Program-made: the position numbers and the translations under genes
The notes under the pieces: model-generated
What the model was told of the DNA's origin: nothing
What the model saw: only the letters and a program-made list of their open reading frames with translations
Database searches by the model: none
From: Clostridia bacterium
GTDB taxonomy: Bacteria > Bacillota > Clostridia > Christensenellales > Aristaeellaceae
Direction of reading: 5' to 3'
DNA: 36,602 nucleotides
NCBI GenBank assembly: GCA_017436605.1
Contig: JAFSCW010000001.1
Span: forward strand, 1-36,602
Shown here: piece after piece, positions 1 to 7,332 of the stretch
Layout: every line of letters starts with the position of its first letter
Numbering within the stretch: the first letter of the stretch is position 1

Positions 1-366
1 AACCTCTGCGCGATGTACTACGACCTCAACAAGCTCTACTACGGCAAGGCCTGCAAGGTGGACAAAGAGGTGCAGTACGAGTGGATGCGCATCCCGCATT
101 TCTACAGCTCCTTCTATGTCTACAAGTACGCGACGGGCTTCTGCGCGGCGGTTGCGCTGGCGCGCGGCATCCTCAGCGGCGACGCGGAAAAGCTTGAAAG
201 CTACAGGAAGTTCCTGACGCTGGGCGGCAGCATGACGCCGATTGAGGAGCTGAAGGTGGCCGGCGTCGATATGTCCACCCCGCAGCCGGTCTGCGAGGCG
301 CTGGATTATTTTGCTGAGCTGGTGCTGCTGTATCGCGAGCTCCTCAATCAGGAGGGCGACGCGTGA
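1..366 (+). CDS. pepF: Oligoendopeptidase F, C-terminal part (cut by window start)
   Basis: The reading frame is open from base 1, so this is the last ~121 residues of a longer gene. Oligoendopeptidase F is a cytoplasmic M3-family zinc metallopeptidase that degrades short peptides. The visible part carries the family's C-terminal helical segment, with the typical run of tyrosines and aromatics (RIPHFYSSFYVYKYATGF) that lines the substrate channel behind the zinc site. The HExxH zinc motif would lie upstream, outside the window. The stop codon overlaps the next start (TGATG), implying translational coupling. The family call rests on the characteristic C-terminal sequence only. Confidence 0.85.
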   Translation, partial: NLCAMYYDLNKLYYGKACKVDKEVQYEWMRIPHFYSSFYVYKYATGFCAAVALARGILSGDAEKLESYRKFLTLGGSMTPIEELKVAGVDMSTPQPVCEALDYFAELVLLYRELLNQEGDA

Positions 367-698
367 TGATGCAGGGCTATGATCTTGCGGCTGCCGTGCC
401 GTTTATCGCAAAGGCCATGCGCAAGGCGGGACATAAAAACCCGCAGGATGAGCTGGAGGTGTTTGTCCGCCGAGCCATCGAGGCGGATATGGCGTACATG
501 CTCGAGACCGGCGTTATCGACGAGGACGGCATGATGGGCGAGGGCGAGTATGACGACGACGACGCCTTCGAGGCGCTGCTGGATATGCTCGCAGGCGATG
601 AAGAGGACGAGGACGCCGTCGGCGCCGTCGCGCAGCTGCTGGACAGCTATATGCAGGCCCAGCAGGATTTTATGGAAGCCTCCGGTCTCATGGAATAA
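366..698 (+). CDS. Small acidic protein of unknown function
   Basis: This encodes about 110 residues. The ATG at 366 overlaps the pepF stop codon as TGATG; a GTG at 363 is an alternative start. The middle and C-terminal parts are very acidic, with an Asp run near residues 60-64 and a Glu/Asp cluster near 80-86. There is no signal peptide, membrane segment or cysteine motif. The N-terminal third (AAAVPFIAKAMRKAGHK) looks helical and more basic. I do not recognise a family. Tight coupling to pepF and codon use like its neighbours suggest a real gene rather than a chance frame. Confidence 0.65.
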   Translation: MMQGYDLAAAVPFIAKAMRKAGHKNPQDELEVFVRRAIEADMAYMLETGVIDEDGMMGEGEYDDDDAFEALLDMLAGDEEDEDAVGAVAQLLDSYMQAQQDFMEASGLME

Positions 699-703
699 AC
701 GGA

Positions 704-747
704 CAGGAATACGCAGAAATCGACGACATTCAGATCAGGAATACGCA
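704..747 (+). repeat. 12-bp direct repeat before the PH-like gene
   Basis: CAGGAATACGCA occurs at 704-715 and again at 736-747, a spacing of 32 bases. The second copy ends in the first base of the ATG at 747, and its AGGA could serve as a weak ribosome site. No function is evident; it may be a small local duplication. Confidence 0.5.
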
Positions 748-1640
748 TGGAAGAAATCATTGTACGGCAGCATGACGCTGCCAAGCCCCTGACGGGGAAG
801 GGCTTTGTGCTGGGCGTTGCGGGCATACTGCTTCGCCTGGCGATTGCCCAGATAGCCGTAAACCTCCTCATCAGCATGACAGGTCTGGGCCTTCTTAATC
901 TGGCGTTCTACGGCTATGCCGTGTTGCTGCTGGTTGCGTTTATGCGCAGGACGGTCGCCAGTTACGTCTATACGCTCAAGCGCGAGACGCTGGTGCTGGA
1001 GCGGCGTATGGGCGACAGTCCGTCCTCCGTCGTGCAGATCCCGCTGGCCAACATCATCAGCATGCGTCCGGTGTATATGGGCGAGCGCCTGCATACGACT
1101 TACCGCCAGGTCACGGTGATTGATCCGGCGGGAAGGCCTTCTGCGCGCATGCGCGCCGCTTTTGCCGTCAGCCTTGTTTCTGCCAGGCTTGCCCGTCTTG
1201 CGGCCGGCAGGCGCGCGGCGGAGCAGATCGGCTATGTGCTGGTCTTCGAGGAGGACAGGCAGACGCGGGCCTGCGTCTTCTGCCCGCAGGAGAAGCTGCG
1301 CGCCGAGCTGGAAGCAAGGCTTGGCGATGCGTACGGCTTTGACGAGCGAATGACGCGCGCGAAGCTGACGGGCGTTTGGGCCCGTGCGCTCGAGCGCGCG
1401 TTCCCGGCGCTGTATCCGTATGTCGACCCGCTGGTGAAGCAGGAACAGGTAGAATGGGCCCGGGCGGAAATCGAGCGCGAAAAGGCTGAAAAGCAGGCTG
1501 CCAAAAAGACGCCCCGGAAAGACGGGAAAGCCCTGAATCAGGAAAAAGCCGAAGACAGCCAACCGATGAGCGGGGAGGTGGACGCGTCCGCCGCCGCAGG
1601 AAGCAGGGAAGCAGATGAAGTATACGACGATTCTCTTTGA
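747..1640 (+). CDS. Membrane protein with bacterial PH-like domain
   Basis: This encodes 297 residues. Two hydrophobic segments near residues 20-45 and 50-66 form a hairpin membrane anchor. A beta-rich region of ~100 residues follows (YVYTLKRETLVLERRMG onwards, with a PLANIISM segment), resembling the YdbS/YdbT-type bacterial PH domain. The C-terminal third is charged and lysine/glutamate rich (residues ~230-297), probably disordered and cytoplasmic. The gene overlaps the following HAD-kinase gene by 26 bases, so the two are probably translated together. The PH-like assignment is by overall pattern rather than a diagnostic motif. Function is unknown; such proteins are usually membrane-associated and poorly characterised. 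Confidence 0.65.
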   Translation: MEEIIVRQHDAAKPLTGKGFVLGVAGILLRLAIAQIAVNLLISMTGLGLLNLAFYGYAVLLLVAFMRRTVASYVYTLKRETLVLERRMGDSPSSVVQIPLANIISMRPVYMGERLHTTYRQVTVIDPAGRPSARMRAAFAVSLVSARLARLAAGRRAAEQIGYVLVFEEDRQTRACVFCPQEKLRAELEARLGDAYGFDERMTRAKLTGVWARALERAFPALYPYVDPLVKQEQVEWARAEIEREKAEKQAAKKTPRKDGKALNQEKAEDSQPMSGEVDASAAAGSREADEVYDDSL

Positions 1641-2898
1641 TCTGGACGGAACGCTCACCCGAAGCGAAAAAGGCATTACCCGATCCGCGCTGTATGCTGC
1701 GGAGCAGCTCGGGTTCACAGGCTTTACGGCGGAGCAGCTCAAGGTATTCATCGGCCCGCCGCTGTTCCTCTCGTTCAAAGAGGTCATCGGCATGAACGAC
1801 GAGCAGGCCGAACAGGCGATGAAGATCTACCGCGAGCGCTTTGCGCGGGTGGGCTATGCCGAAAACGAGGTCTATACCGGTATTCCGTCGCTGCTGCGCA
1901 GCCTCAGGAAAAACGGCGCGAAGATCGCCATCGCCACGGCGAAGCCGCAGGCCTTTGCGGAAAAGATCGCGGCGCAGTTCGGCTTCATGCCGTATCTGGA
2001 TGCGATCATCGGTCCGGGATTTGACAACAAGCACGCCAGCAAGGCCGATATCGTCCGCCGGGCGATGGAGCAGCTGGGCGGCGTGCCGGTCATGATCGGC
2101 GACCGCTGCTATGATGTGGAAGGCGGCAAGGCCAACGGCATCGACACCATCGGCGTGTGCTACGGCTACGGCAGCCGGGAAGAGCTTGAATCTTCCGGCG
2201 CGACGCATATCGCGGATACGGTTGGCGAGCTTACGGATATTCTCCTTGAGGATGCCCCGCGCGCCCGCGGAATCTTTGTTACGATCGAGGGCGTGGATGG
2301 CTGCGGCAAGACGACGCAGCGCAATGCGCTGATCGCGCATCTTGAACAGATGGGCTGGGAGGTTCAGCTGACGCGCGAGCCGGGCGGCGACGAGATCGCC
2401 GAAAAGATCCGCGATCTGATCCTCGATCCCGTCAATACCGCAATGGACGATCTGACGGAGGCGTACCTGTATGCGGCTTCCCGTGCGCAGAATGTCCGCG
2501 CGAAGATCCGGCCTGCGCTGGATGCGGGCAGGGCGGTGGTCTGCGATCGGTTTGTCGATTCGTCCATCGCCTATCAGGGCGGCGGAAGGCAGCTGGGCAC
2601 GGAAAAAATCGAGGCGATCAATCGCTTTGCGGTGGAGAATGCCTCGCCGGATCTTACGGTTTATCTGCGCATGCAGCCCGAAAAGGCGCTTTCCCGCAGG
2701 CTGAGCACCTCGGAACCGGACAGGCTCGAGCGGGAAAAGACCAGCTTTTTCGAGCGCACGCATGCGGCTTATGAGGCGCTGTATGCAAAACCGGGCATGG
2801 AGCGCGTGGTGACGGTCGATGCATCGCAGTCGATCGAAGAGGTGACGCGCGATATGCTCGCCGCCGTCGATGCGCGGCTCAGCGTGCTCGGCGCGTAA
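1615..2898 (+). CDS. tmk: HAD-family phosphatase fused to thymidylate kinase
   Basis: One uninterrupted 427-residue frame carries two enzymes. Residues 1-~215 are a HAD subfamily IA phosphatase (phosphoglycolate phosphatase-like): nucleophile D9 and acid D11 in the DxDGT motif, motif II T108, and D163 with D167 in the GDRxxD motif. Residues ~219-427 are a dTMP kinase: P-loop GVDGCGKT at 226-233, the TREPGG segment, a CDRF..SxxAYQG motif and the FFERTHAAYE segment near the C-terminus. The kinase makes dTDP from dTMP and ATP for DNA synthesis. Both halves look catalytically intact and of usual length. The phosphatase substrate is unknown; a nucleotide or a damaged metabolite is possible. The gene overlaps the PH-like gene upstream and sits 23 bases before mnmA. 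Confidence 0.93.
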   Translation: MKYTTILFDLDGTLTRSEKGITRSALYAAEQLGFTGFTAEQLKVFIGPPLFLSFKEVIGMNDEQAEQAMKIYRERFARVGYAENEVYTGIPSLLRSLRKNGAKIAIATAKPQAFAEKIAAQFGFMPYLDAIIGPGFDNKHASKADIVRRAMEQLGGVPVMIGDRCYDVEGGKANGIDTIGVCYGYGSREELESSGATHIADTVGELTDILLEDAPRARGIFVTIEGVDGCGKTTQRNALIAHLEQMGWEVQLTREPGGDEIAEKIRDLILDPVNTAMDDLTEAYLYAASRAQNVRAKIRPALDAGRAVVCDRFVDSSIAYQGGGRQLGTEKIEAINRFAVENASPDLTVYLRMQPEKALSRRLSTSEPDRLEREKTSFFERTHAAYEALYAKPGMERVVTVDASQSIEEVTRDMLAAVDARLSVLGA

Positions 2899-2921
2899 TT
2901 CAAATCACAAAGGGGAACAAC

Positions 2922-4031
2922 ATGGCAAGAATCGTTGTCGGCATGTCCGGCGGTGTGGATTCGTCCGTCGCGGCGCTCCTGCTCAAGCGGCAGGGGCACG
3001 AGGTGATCGGCGTATTCATGAAGAACTGGGAGGAGAAGGACGAAAGCGGCGTCTGCACCAGCGAAAGCGACTGGGCGGATGTGCGTGAGGTCTGCGATAA
3101 GATCGATATCCCGTATTACTCCGTCAATTTCGTGAAGGAATACTACGACCGCGTCTTTTCGTATTTTCTGGAGGAATACCGCCGCGGCCGCACGCCCAAT
3201 CCGGATGTGCTGTGCAACCGGGAAATCAAATTCAAGGCCTTTCTCGATTTTGCCATGGAGCTCGGCGCGGATCATCTTGCCACGGGGCATTTCTGCAACC
3301 TCGGCATGTCGCAGGATGGAAAGCGTCAGCTGCTGCGCGGTCTGGATGGGAACAAGGATCAGAGCTATTTCCTCTATATGCTCGGCCAGCGCGCGCTGGA
3401 GAAGGCGATGTTCCCTGTCGGCGGGCTGACCAAGGCGCAGGTGCGGGAAATCGCCAGGGATGCGGGGCTTGTGACCTCGCTCAAAAAGGACTCCACCGGC
3501 GTATGCTTCATCGGCGAACGCCATTTCAAGCCCTTCCTCAAGCAGTTCCTGCCCGCGCAGCCGGGCGATATGCGCACGCTGGAAGGGCAGATCGTCGGCA
3601 GGCACGACGGCCTGATGTACTATACCCTCGGCCAGCGTCGGGGGCTTGGCATCGGCGGCGTCGAAGGCACGGGCACGGACGGCGGACGCTGGTTTGTGCT
3701 GGCCAAGGACATGGAACATAACGAGCTGATCGTCACCTGCGGCGCGGATCATCCGCTGCTCTACAGCAAAAACGCCATCGGCGAGGAGGCGACATGGATC
3801 GCGGGCGAGCCGCCGGCGACGGAGTTTGACTGCACGTGCAAATACCGCTATCGTCAGCCGGATCAGCAGGTGCATGTGCGCGTGCTGGATGGCGGGCGGC
3901 TGCATGTCACGGCGAAGGAGCGCCAGCGCGCCGTCACGCCCGGGCAGAGCATGGTGCTCTATCAGGGTGACGTCTGCCTGGGCGGCGCGGTATGCGAAAG
4001 CGTGCTGGATGCAGGGCAGGTGGGCGGATGA
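2922..4031 (+). CDS. mnmA: tRNA-specific 2-thiouridylase MnmA
   Basis: This encodes 369 residues, the usual length. The enzyme adenylates and thiolates U34 of Glu, Gln and Lys tRNAs, using sulfur relayed from a cysteine desulfurase. The ATP pyrophosphatase motif SGGVDSS is at residues 9-15. The catalytic cysteines are C98, in the TPNPDVLCNREIKF segment, and C195, in DSTGVCFIGER. The central YFLYMLGQ motif and a C-terminal beta-barrel region are present. An AAAGGGG ribosome site precedes the ATG. The stop overlaps the start of the next gene (ATGA), so the two are coupled. A tRNA-Glu(UUC) gene, a likely substrate, lies at the far end of the window. Confidence 0.97.
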   Translation: MARIVVGMSGGVDSSVAALLLKRQGHEVIGVFMKNWEEKDESGVCTSESDWADVREVCDKIDIPYYSVNFVKEYYDRVFSYFLEEYRRGRTPNPDVLCNREIKFKAFLDFAMELGADHLATGHFCNLGMSQDGKRQLLRGLDGNKDQSYFLYMLGQRALEKAMFPVGGLTKAQVREIARDAGLVTSLKKDSTGVCFIGERHFKPFLKQFLPAQPGDMRTLEGQIVGRHDGLMYYTLGQRRGLGIGGVEGTGTDGGRWFVLAKDMEHNELIVTCGADHPLLYSKNAIGEEATWIAGEPPATEFDCTCKYRYRQPDQQVHVRVLDGGRLHVTAKERQRAVTPGQSMVLYQGDVCLGGAVCESVLDAGQVGG

Positions 4032-4564
4032 GAAGCAAGCTGCTGGGACATCTGCGCACCGTCTCGCGCCATCGGCGTCTGGTCGTCGTGCACTGCGCGA
4101 AGGCCGGCATCCTCTGGCAGGGACTTGTGCACGACCTGTCCAAATACAGCCTGACGGAGCTCAGGCAGGGCGCCAGATACTTTGACGGCACGCACTCGCC
4201 CACGGAGGACGAACGCCGGGAAAACGGATATTCGCTGGCGTGGATGCACCACAAGGGCAGAAACCGCCACCACTGGGAATACTGGACGGATTACAGCGTG
4301 GAAAAGCGGGGATATGCGGCGGTGCCGATGCCAAGGCGCTATCTGGCGGAGATGATCTGCGACCGTATGGCGACGAGCAAAACCTATAAGGGCGCAGCCT
4401 ATACGGACGGCGCGCCGCTGGAATACCTGATGCGCGGCAGCATGCGGGATCACATGCATCCCGAGACGCTCGACGCGCTGGTCCGCTTTCTGACGCAGCT
4501 GCGCGACGAGGGCGAGGACGCGATGTTCGCCGCCCTGCGCGGATGGCTGCGCGGGCAGGGATGA
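4028..4564 (+). CDS. DUF5662 family protein
   Basis: This encodes 178 residues. ATG at 4028 overlaps the mnmA stop in an ATGA arrangement, which fixes this start over a further upstream in-frame GTG. The protein has conserved histidine-rich elements: a VHDLSKYS motif near residue 40 and a HHKGRNRHHWEYW motif near residue 78. Together these look like a metal-binding helical HD-like core and match the DUF5662 family, whose biochemical role is not established. There is no signal peptide or membrane segment. Coupling to mnmA may reflect shared expression rather than shared function. Confidence 0.8.
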   Translation: MRSKLLGHLRTVSRHRRLVVVHCAKAGILWQGLVHDLSKYSLTELRQGARYFDGTHSPTEDERRENGYSLAWMHHKGRNRHHWEYWTDYSVEKRGYAAVPMPRRYLAEMICDRMATSKTYKGAAYTDGAPLEYLMRGSMRDHMHPETLDALVRFLTQLRDEGEDAMFAALRGWLRGQG

Positions 4565-4576
4565 ATACACACAGGG

Positions 4577-4617
4577 CCTCTCTTTGCTTCATAGGATGAA
4601 GCGAAGGGAGGTTTTTT
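4577..4617 (+). terminator. Strong terminator whose stem contains the next gene's ribosome site
   Basis: A 15-bp stem (4577-4591 with 4597-4611, two G-U pairs, 5-base loop) is followed by TTTTTT at 4612-4617. It lies 13 bases after the DUF5662 stop and looks like the intrinsic terminator of the pepF-mnmA gene run. The 3' arm contains AAGGGAGG (4604-4611), which is also the only good ribosome site for the ATG at 4620, so readthrough RNA would have that site hidden in the helix. Confidence 0.8.
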
Positions 4618-4619
4618 CT

Positions 4620-5363
4620 ATGGCCGGGATGTCAAAACGAGACGCTGTGGCGGCCAGGGCAAAGGAGCTCCTGGGCTGCGGCTATATTTATGGCGCGACG
4701 GGATGGATCTGCACCCGCGCGAGAATGGATCAGCAGGCGGCGCAGTATCCCGAGTATGCAAATCTGATTTACCGGTATGGGCCGCGATGGATCGGCAGAC
4801 CCTGCTATGACTGCGCACAGCTGACGCGCACGGTGGCGCGCGAAGCGGGAATCCGCCTGCCCAGCGGCTCAAACAGCCAATGGATGGCGGAGGGCATCTG
4901 GCGGGAAAAGGGGACGATACAGACCCTGCCGGATGAAGCGGGGCTGTTTTTGTTTACGCGAACCGGCACGCGGATGACGCACACCGGCGTGACCATCGGC
5001 GGCGGTGAGGAAATCGACGCCCGGGGACACGCCTACGGGGTGGTGCAGCGCCGGATTGCCGATACGTCGTTTACGCATTGGGCGCGGCTGGCGGTGGATG
5101 ATGACACGCCGACGCAGGCAGCCCCTGAGCCGACCGGAGAAACGCGGCGGCAGCTTTCTTATGGCATGCAGGGCGAAGCGGTCAAGGCCATGCAGGAAAG
5201 GCTGATCGAACAGGGATACTCGCTTGCTCCCTATGGGGCGGATGGCCATTTCGGCGCGGTGACGCTGGCTGCCGTCCGGCTTTTTCAGCGGCGGGAGGGG
5301 CTCGCTGTGGATGGCATTGTCGGGCCGAAGACATGGGCGGCGCTTGAGGGCGCCAATGCGTAG
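4620..5363 (+). CDS. NlpC/P60-like cell-wall hydrolase with peptidoglycan-binding domain
   Basis: This encodes 247 residues. The N-terminal ~150 residues resemble an NlpC/P60 or CHAP-type cysteine peptidase: CYDCAQ at 62-67 with likely nucleophile C65, and MTHTGVTIGGG with likely base H121. Residues ~177-245 form a PG_binding_1 domain (GMQGEAVKAMQERL, DGHFGAVTLAAVRLFQ, DGIVGPKTW). There is no signal peptide or membrane segment, unusual for a cell-wall enzyme unless it is released by lysis or a holin, so it resembles phage endolysins. The start at 4620 follows AAGGGAGG with 8-base spacing. No other phage gene is nearby. The hydrolase assignment is good; whether it acts on wall peptides is inferred from the binding domain. 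Confidence 0.82.
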   Translation: MAGMSKRDAVAARAKELLGCGYIYGATGWICTRARMDQQAAQYPEYANLIYRYGPRWIGRPCYDCAQLTRTVAREAGIRLPSGSNSQWMAEGIWREKGTIQTLPDEAGLFLFTRTGTRMTHTGVTIGGGEEIDARGHAYGVVQRRIADTSFTHWARLAVDDDTPTQAAPEPTGETRRQLSYGMQGEAVKAMQERLIEQGYSLAPYGADGHFGAVTLAAVRLFQRREGLAVDGIVGPKTWAALEGANA

Positions 5364-5385
5364 AAAAAGCATGGATTGAAATCGG

Positions 5386-5417
5386 AAAAAGGCCGGAGCG
5401 GAAAGCTCCGGCCTTTT
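5386..5417. terminator. Bidirectional intrinsic terminator
   Basis: A perfect 9-bp GC-rich stem (GGCCGGAGC at 5391-5399 with its complement at 5405-5413) and 5-base loop is flanked by AAAAA on the left and TTTT on the right. It ends the hydrolase gene from the left and the collagen-like gene from the right. Confidence 0.88.
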
Positions 5418-5425
5418 GCGCGGGA

Positions 5426-6115
5426 TCAGGCTTGCAGCAGACCGGCCGCACGAAGGTTGGCCAGCAGCAGATTGAACTGGGCAAGGACGCCGGTTTCTTC
5501 CGTCGCATCGGCGACGGGCGCGGCGGGCTCGACCACGCCGGCAGGGCCGGTCGGTCCGGTCGGTCCGGTCGGTCCGGTCGGTCCCGTTGGTCCCGTCGGT
5601 CCGGTCAGACCTGTCGGACCAGCCGGCCCCGTCGGTCCGGTCAGACCTGTCGGACCAGCCGGCCCCGTCGGTCCGGTCAGGCCTGTCGGTCCCGTCGGTC
5701 CTGTCGGTCCTATCGGCCCGGTCAGACCAGCCGGTCCAGTCGGACCCGCCGGTCCGGTCGGTCCGGTCAGGCCCGTCGGTCCGGTTGGTCCCGTCGGTCC
5801 GGTCAGACCAGCCGGTCCAGCAGGTCCAGTCGGACCCGTCGGTCCAGTCAGGCCCGTCGGTCCGATTGGTCCCGTCGGTCCCATTGGTCCGTCTGCGCCG
5901 ATGGGGCCCTGAGCGCCCTGCGGCCCCTGAGGACCGGTCGGGCCGGCGGGGCCCGTCGCGCCGGCAATACCCTGCGGCCCCTGAGGTCCGACAGGTCCCT
6001 GCATGGGATTGGGCATGCAGGGGTTGGGACGGCTGCAGCCGTTTTGCTCGCAGCTGGAGCAGCCAAAGCGCGATTGTCCGCTTTGGCCAGCGACATAATA
6101 CGGCAAGAGCGACAC
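5426..6115 (-). CDS. Collagen-like protein with 51 Gly-X-Y repeats
   Basis: This encodes 229 residues. Residues 1-39 are Cys-rich (C19, C22, C27, C33) with many Asn/Pro and no signal peptide. Residues 40-192 are 51 unbroken Gly-X-Y triplets, mostly Gly-Pro-Thr (23 copies) plus Gly-Leu-Thr (7). The C-terminal 37 residues are a short non-collagen tail ending in an [12 protein letters not shown] helix of the type seen in Bacillota spore-surface collagen-like proteins. The architecture matches BclA-type proteins, whose Thr-rich repeats are glycosylated. The GTG start is the first possible, because a stop lies two codons upstream; TTG at codon 4 is an alternative with similar ribosome-site support. 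A spore-coat or exosporium role is inferred, not shown. Confidence 0.9.
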   Translation of the reverse strand: MSLLPYYVAGQSGQSRFGCSSCEQNGCSRPNPCMPNPMQGPVGPQGPQGIAGATGPAGPTGPQGPQGAQGPIGADGPMGPTGPIGPTGLTGPTGPTGPAGPAGLTGPTGPTGPTGLTGPTGPAGPTGPAGLTGPIGPTGPTGPTGLTGPTGPAGPTGLTGPTGPAGPTGLTGPTGPTGPTGPTGPTGPTGPAGVVEPAAPVADATEETGVLAQFNLLLANLRAAGLLQA

Positions 6116-6170
6116 CTGCTTTCATCGGAAATGGAACAAAGGCGGGGAACTTGTTTGCGGTTCCCTGGCA

Positions 6171-6199
6171 TACTCTATGCGTGACGGCGGTAGGATGTG
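6171..6199 (-). promoter_or_regulatory. Candidate sigma-K promoter of the collagen-like gene
   Basis: Read on the minus strand, CACA (6199-6196) is followed after 16 bases by CATAGAGTA (6179-6171). This fits the sigma-K consensus mACm-N16/17-CATAnnnTA at every specified position. The predicted start near 6163 leaves a leader of about 48 bases. I see no good vegetative promoter for this gene. The consensus is short, so chance remains possible. Confidence 0.5.
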
Positions 6200-6225
6200 T
6201 GAGAAAAGAACCGGGAGGAGAGAAG

Positions 6226-7332
6226 ATGGAGATATCGCTGTGCATGATCGTACGCAATGAAGAAGGCTGCCTGGATGCGTGTCTTCAGAGCGTGCTCGGG
6301 GCGGTGGATGAGATCGTCATTCTGGACACGGGATCGACGGACGGTACAAAGGACATTGCGCGAAAATATACGGACAGGGTCTATGACTACGTCTGGGAGG
6401 ACGATTTTTCCGCGGCGCGCAATGCGTCGCTCAGCCTTGCGCGCAAGCCGTATCTGCTTTGGCTGGATGCGGACGACGTGCTCGATCCGCCGGAGCGCGA
6501 AAAGCTCATCGCGCTCAAGCGAGAGCTGAACGGGGAGATCGACGCGGTGATGATGCCCTATCAGTACAGCTCCAACCGCGATGGAACGCCGTCTCTTGTG
6601 TTCGACCGGGAACGCATCATCCGCCGGGACGCGGGGTTTTCGTTTTCCGGCGTGGTGCATGAGGCGATCGCCGTGCATGGGAACGTCGTCCGGGAGGACA
6701 TCGTCATCCGGCATACGGGAGAGCACGGCCAAAGCAGCAGCCGAAGAAACCTGATGCTGTATGAACGGGCGCTGGCGCGCGGAGCGGCGCTTTTTCCAAG
6801 GGATCGGTATTACTATGCGCGGGAGCTGAAAAATGCGGGCAGATACGAATGTGCGCTGGAGGAGTTCGGCGCGTTTTTGCAGGAGGACGGATGGGCCGAA
6901 AACCGGATCGACGCGCACATCCAGCGGGGGGAATGCTGCCGTCTGCTGGGGCGGTATGCGCAGGCTCATGCGGCGTATTTCGCCGCGCTGGACGAAGGAG
7001 AACCGAGGGCCGAGGCGCTGTGCGCGCTGGGCGCATGCCTGCTGGAGGAGGGGCGGCTCGACAGCAGCGCGCTGTGGTATCGCGCTGCGCTTCTTTGTCC
7101 GAAGCCGAAGGAGAAGGGGGCGTTTGTGTCCCCGGATGCGTACGGCTATATACCGCTGATGCAGCTGTGTGTGATCTACGATCGGATGGGGCTGACGCGG
7201 CTGGCTGCGCAGATGAACGAGCAGGCGCTGCTCTTGCGCCCGGGGGACGAGCATGCCCATATCAACAGAGCGTATTTTGCAGATAAGCTGAGAAAAGATG
7301 GAGATGGAAAAAAACACCCGGGGAAATCCTGA
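6226..7332 (+). CDS. Family 2 glycosyltransferase with TPR domain (SunS-like)
   Basis: This encodes 368 residues. Residues 1-~200 are a GT-A fold glycosyltransferase: SLCMIVRNEE at the N-terminus, DTGSTDGT at 34-41 for nucleotide-sugar binding, and WLDADD at 79-84 carrying the metal-binding DxD. Residues ~200-368 are helical repeats of TPR type (GRYECALEEF, GRYAQAHAAYFAAL). This layout is that of SunS-like enzymes that glycosylate peptides or proteins in the cytoplasm. ATG at 6226 is preceded by GGGAGGAG at good distance; the open frame further upstream only shadows the collagen gene. It is divergent from the collagen-like gene, making that Thr-rich protein a plausible acceptor. The stop overlaps the next gene by 35 bases. 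Confidence 0.85.
   Translation: MEISLCMIVRNEEGCLDACLQSVLGAVDEIVILDTGSTDGTKDIARKYTDRVYDYVWEDDFSAARNASLSLARKPYLLWLDADDVLDPPEREKLIALKRELNGEIDAVMMPYQYSSNRDGTPSLVFDRERIIRRDAGFSFSGVVHEAIAVHGNVVREDIVIRHTGEHGQSSSRRNLMLYERALARGAALFPRDRYYYARELKNAGRYECALEEFGAFLQEDGWAENRIDAHIQRGECCRLLGRYAQAHAAYFAALDEGEPRAEALCALGACLLEEGRLDSSALWYRAALLCPKPKEKGAFVSPDAYGYIPLMQLCVIYDRMGLTRLAAQMNEQALLLRPGDEHAHINRAYFADKLRKDGDGKKHPGKS

Noticed and set aside
735..2763. Long minus-strand frames opposite the PH-like and HAD-tmk genes
   Set aside because: The plus-strand genes are supported by motifs and operon spacing; the minus frames contain no known motifs.
5515..5895. Tandem repeats considered as a CRISPR array
   Set aside because: Units are 9 bases in multiples and encode Gly-X-Y; there are no unique spacers.
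5432..6225. Plus-strand frames rich in Arg/Ser or Pro/Val across the collagen repeats, including a long N-terminal extension of the glycosyltransferase
   Set aside because: They are the complement of the Gly-Pro-Thr repeats. The glycosyltransferase has a good ribosome site and canonical start at 6226.
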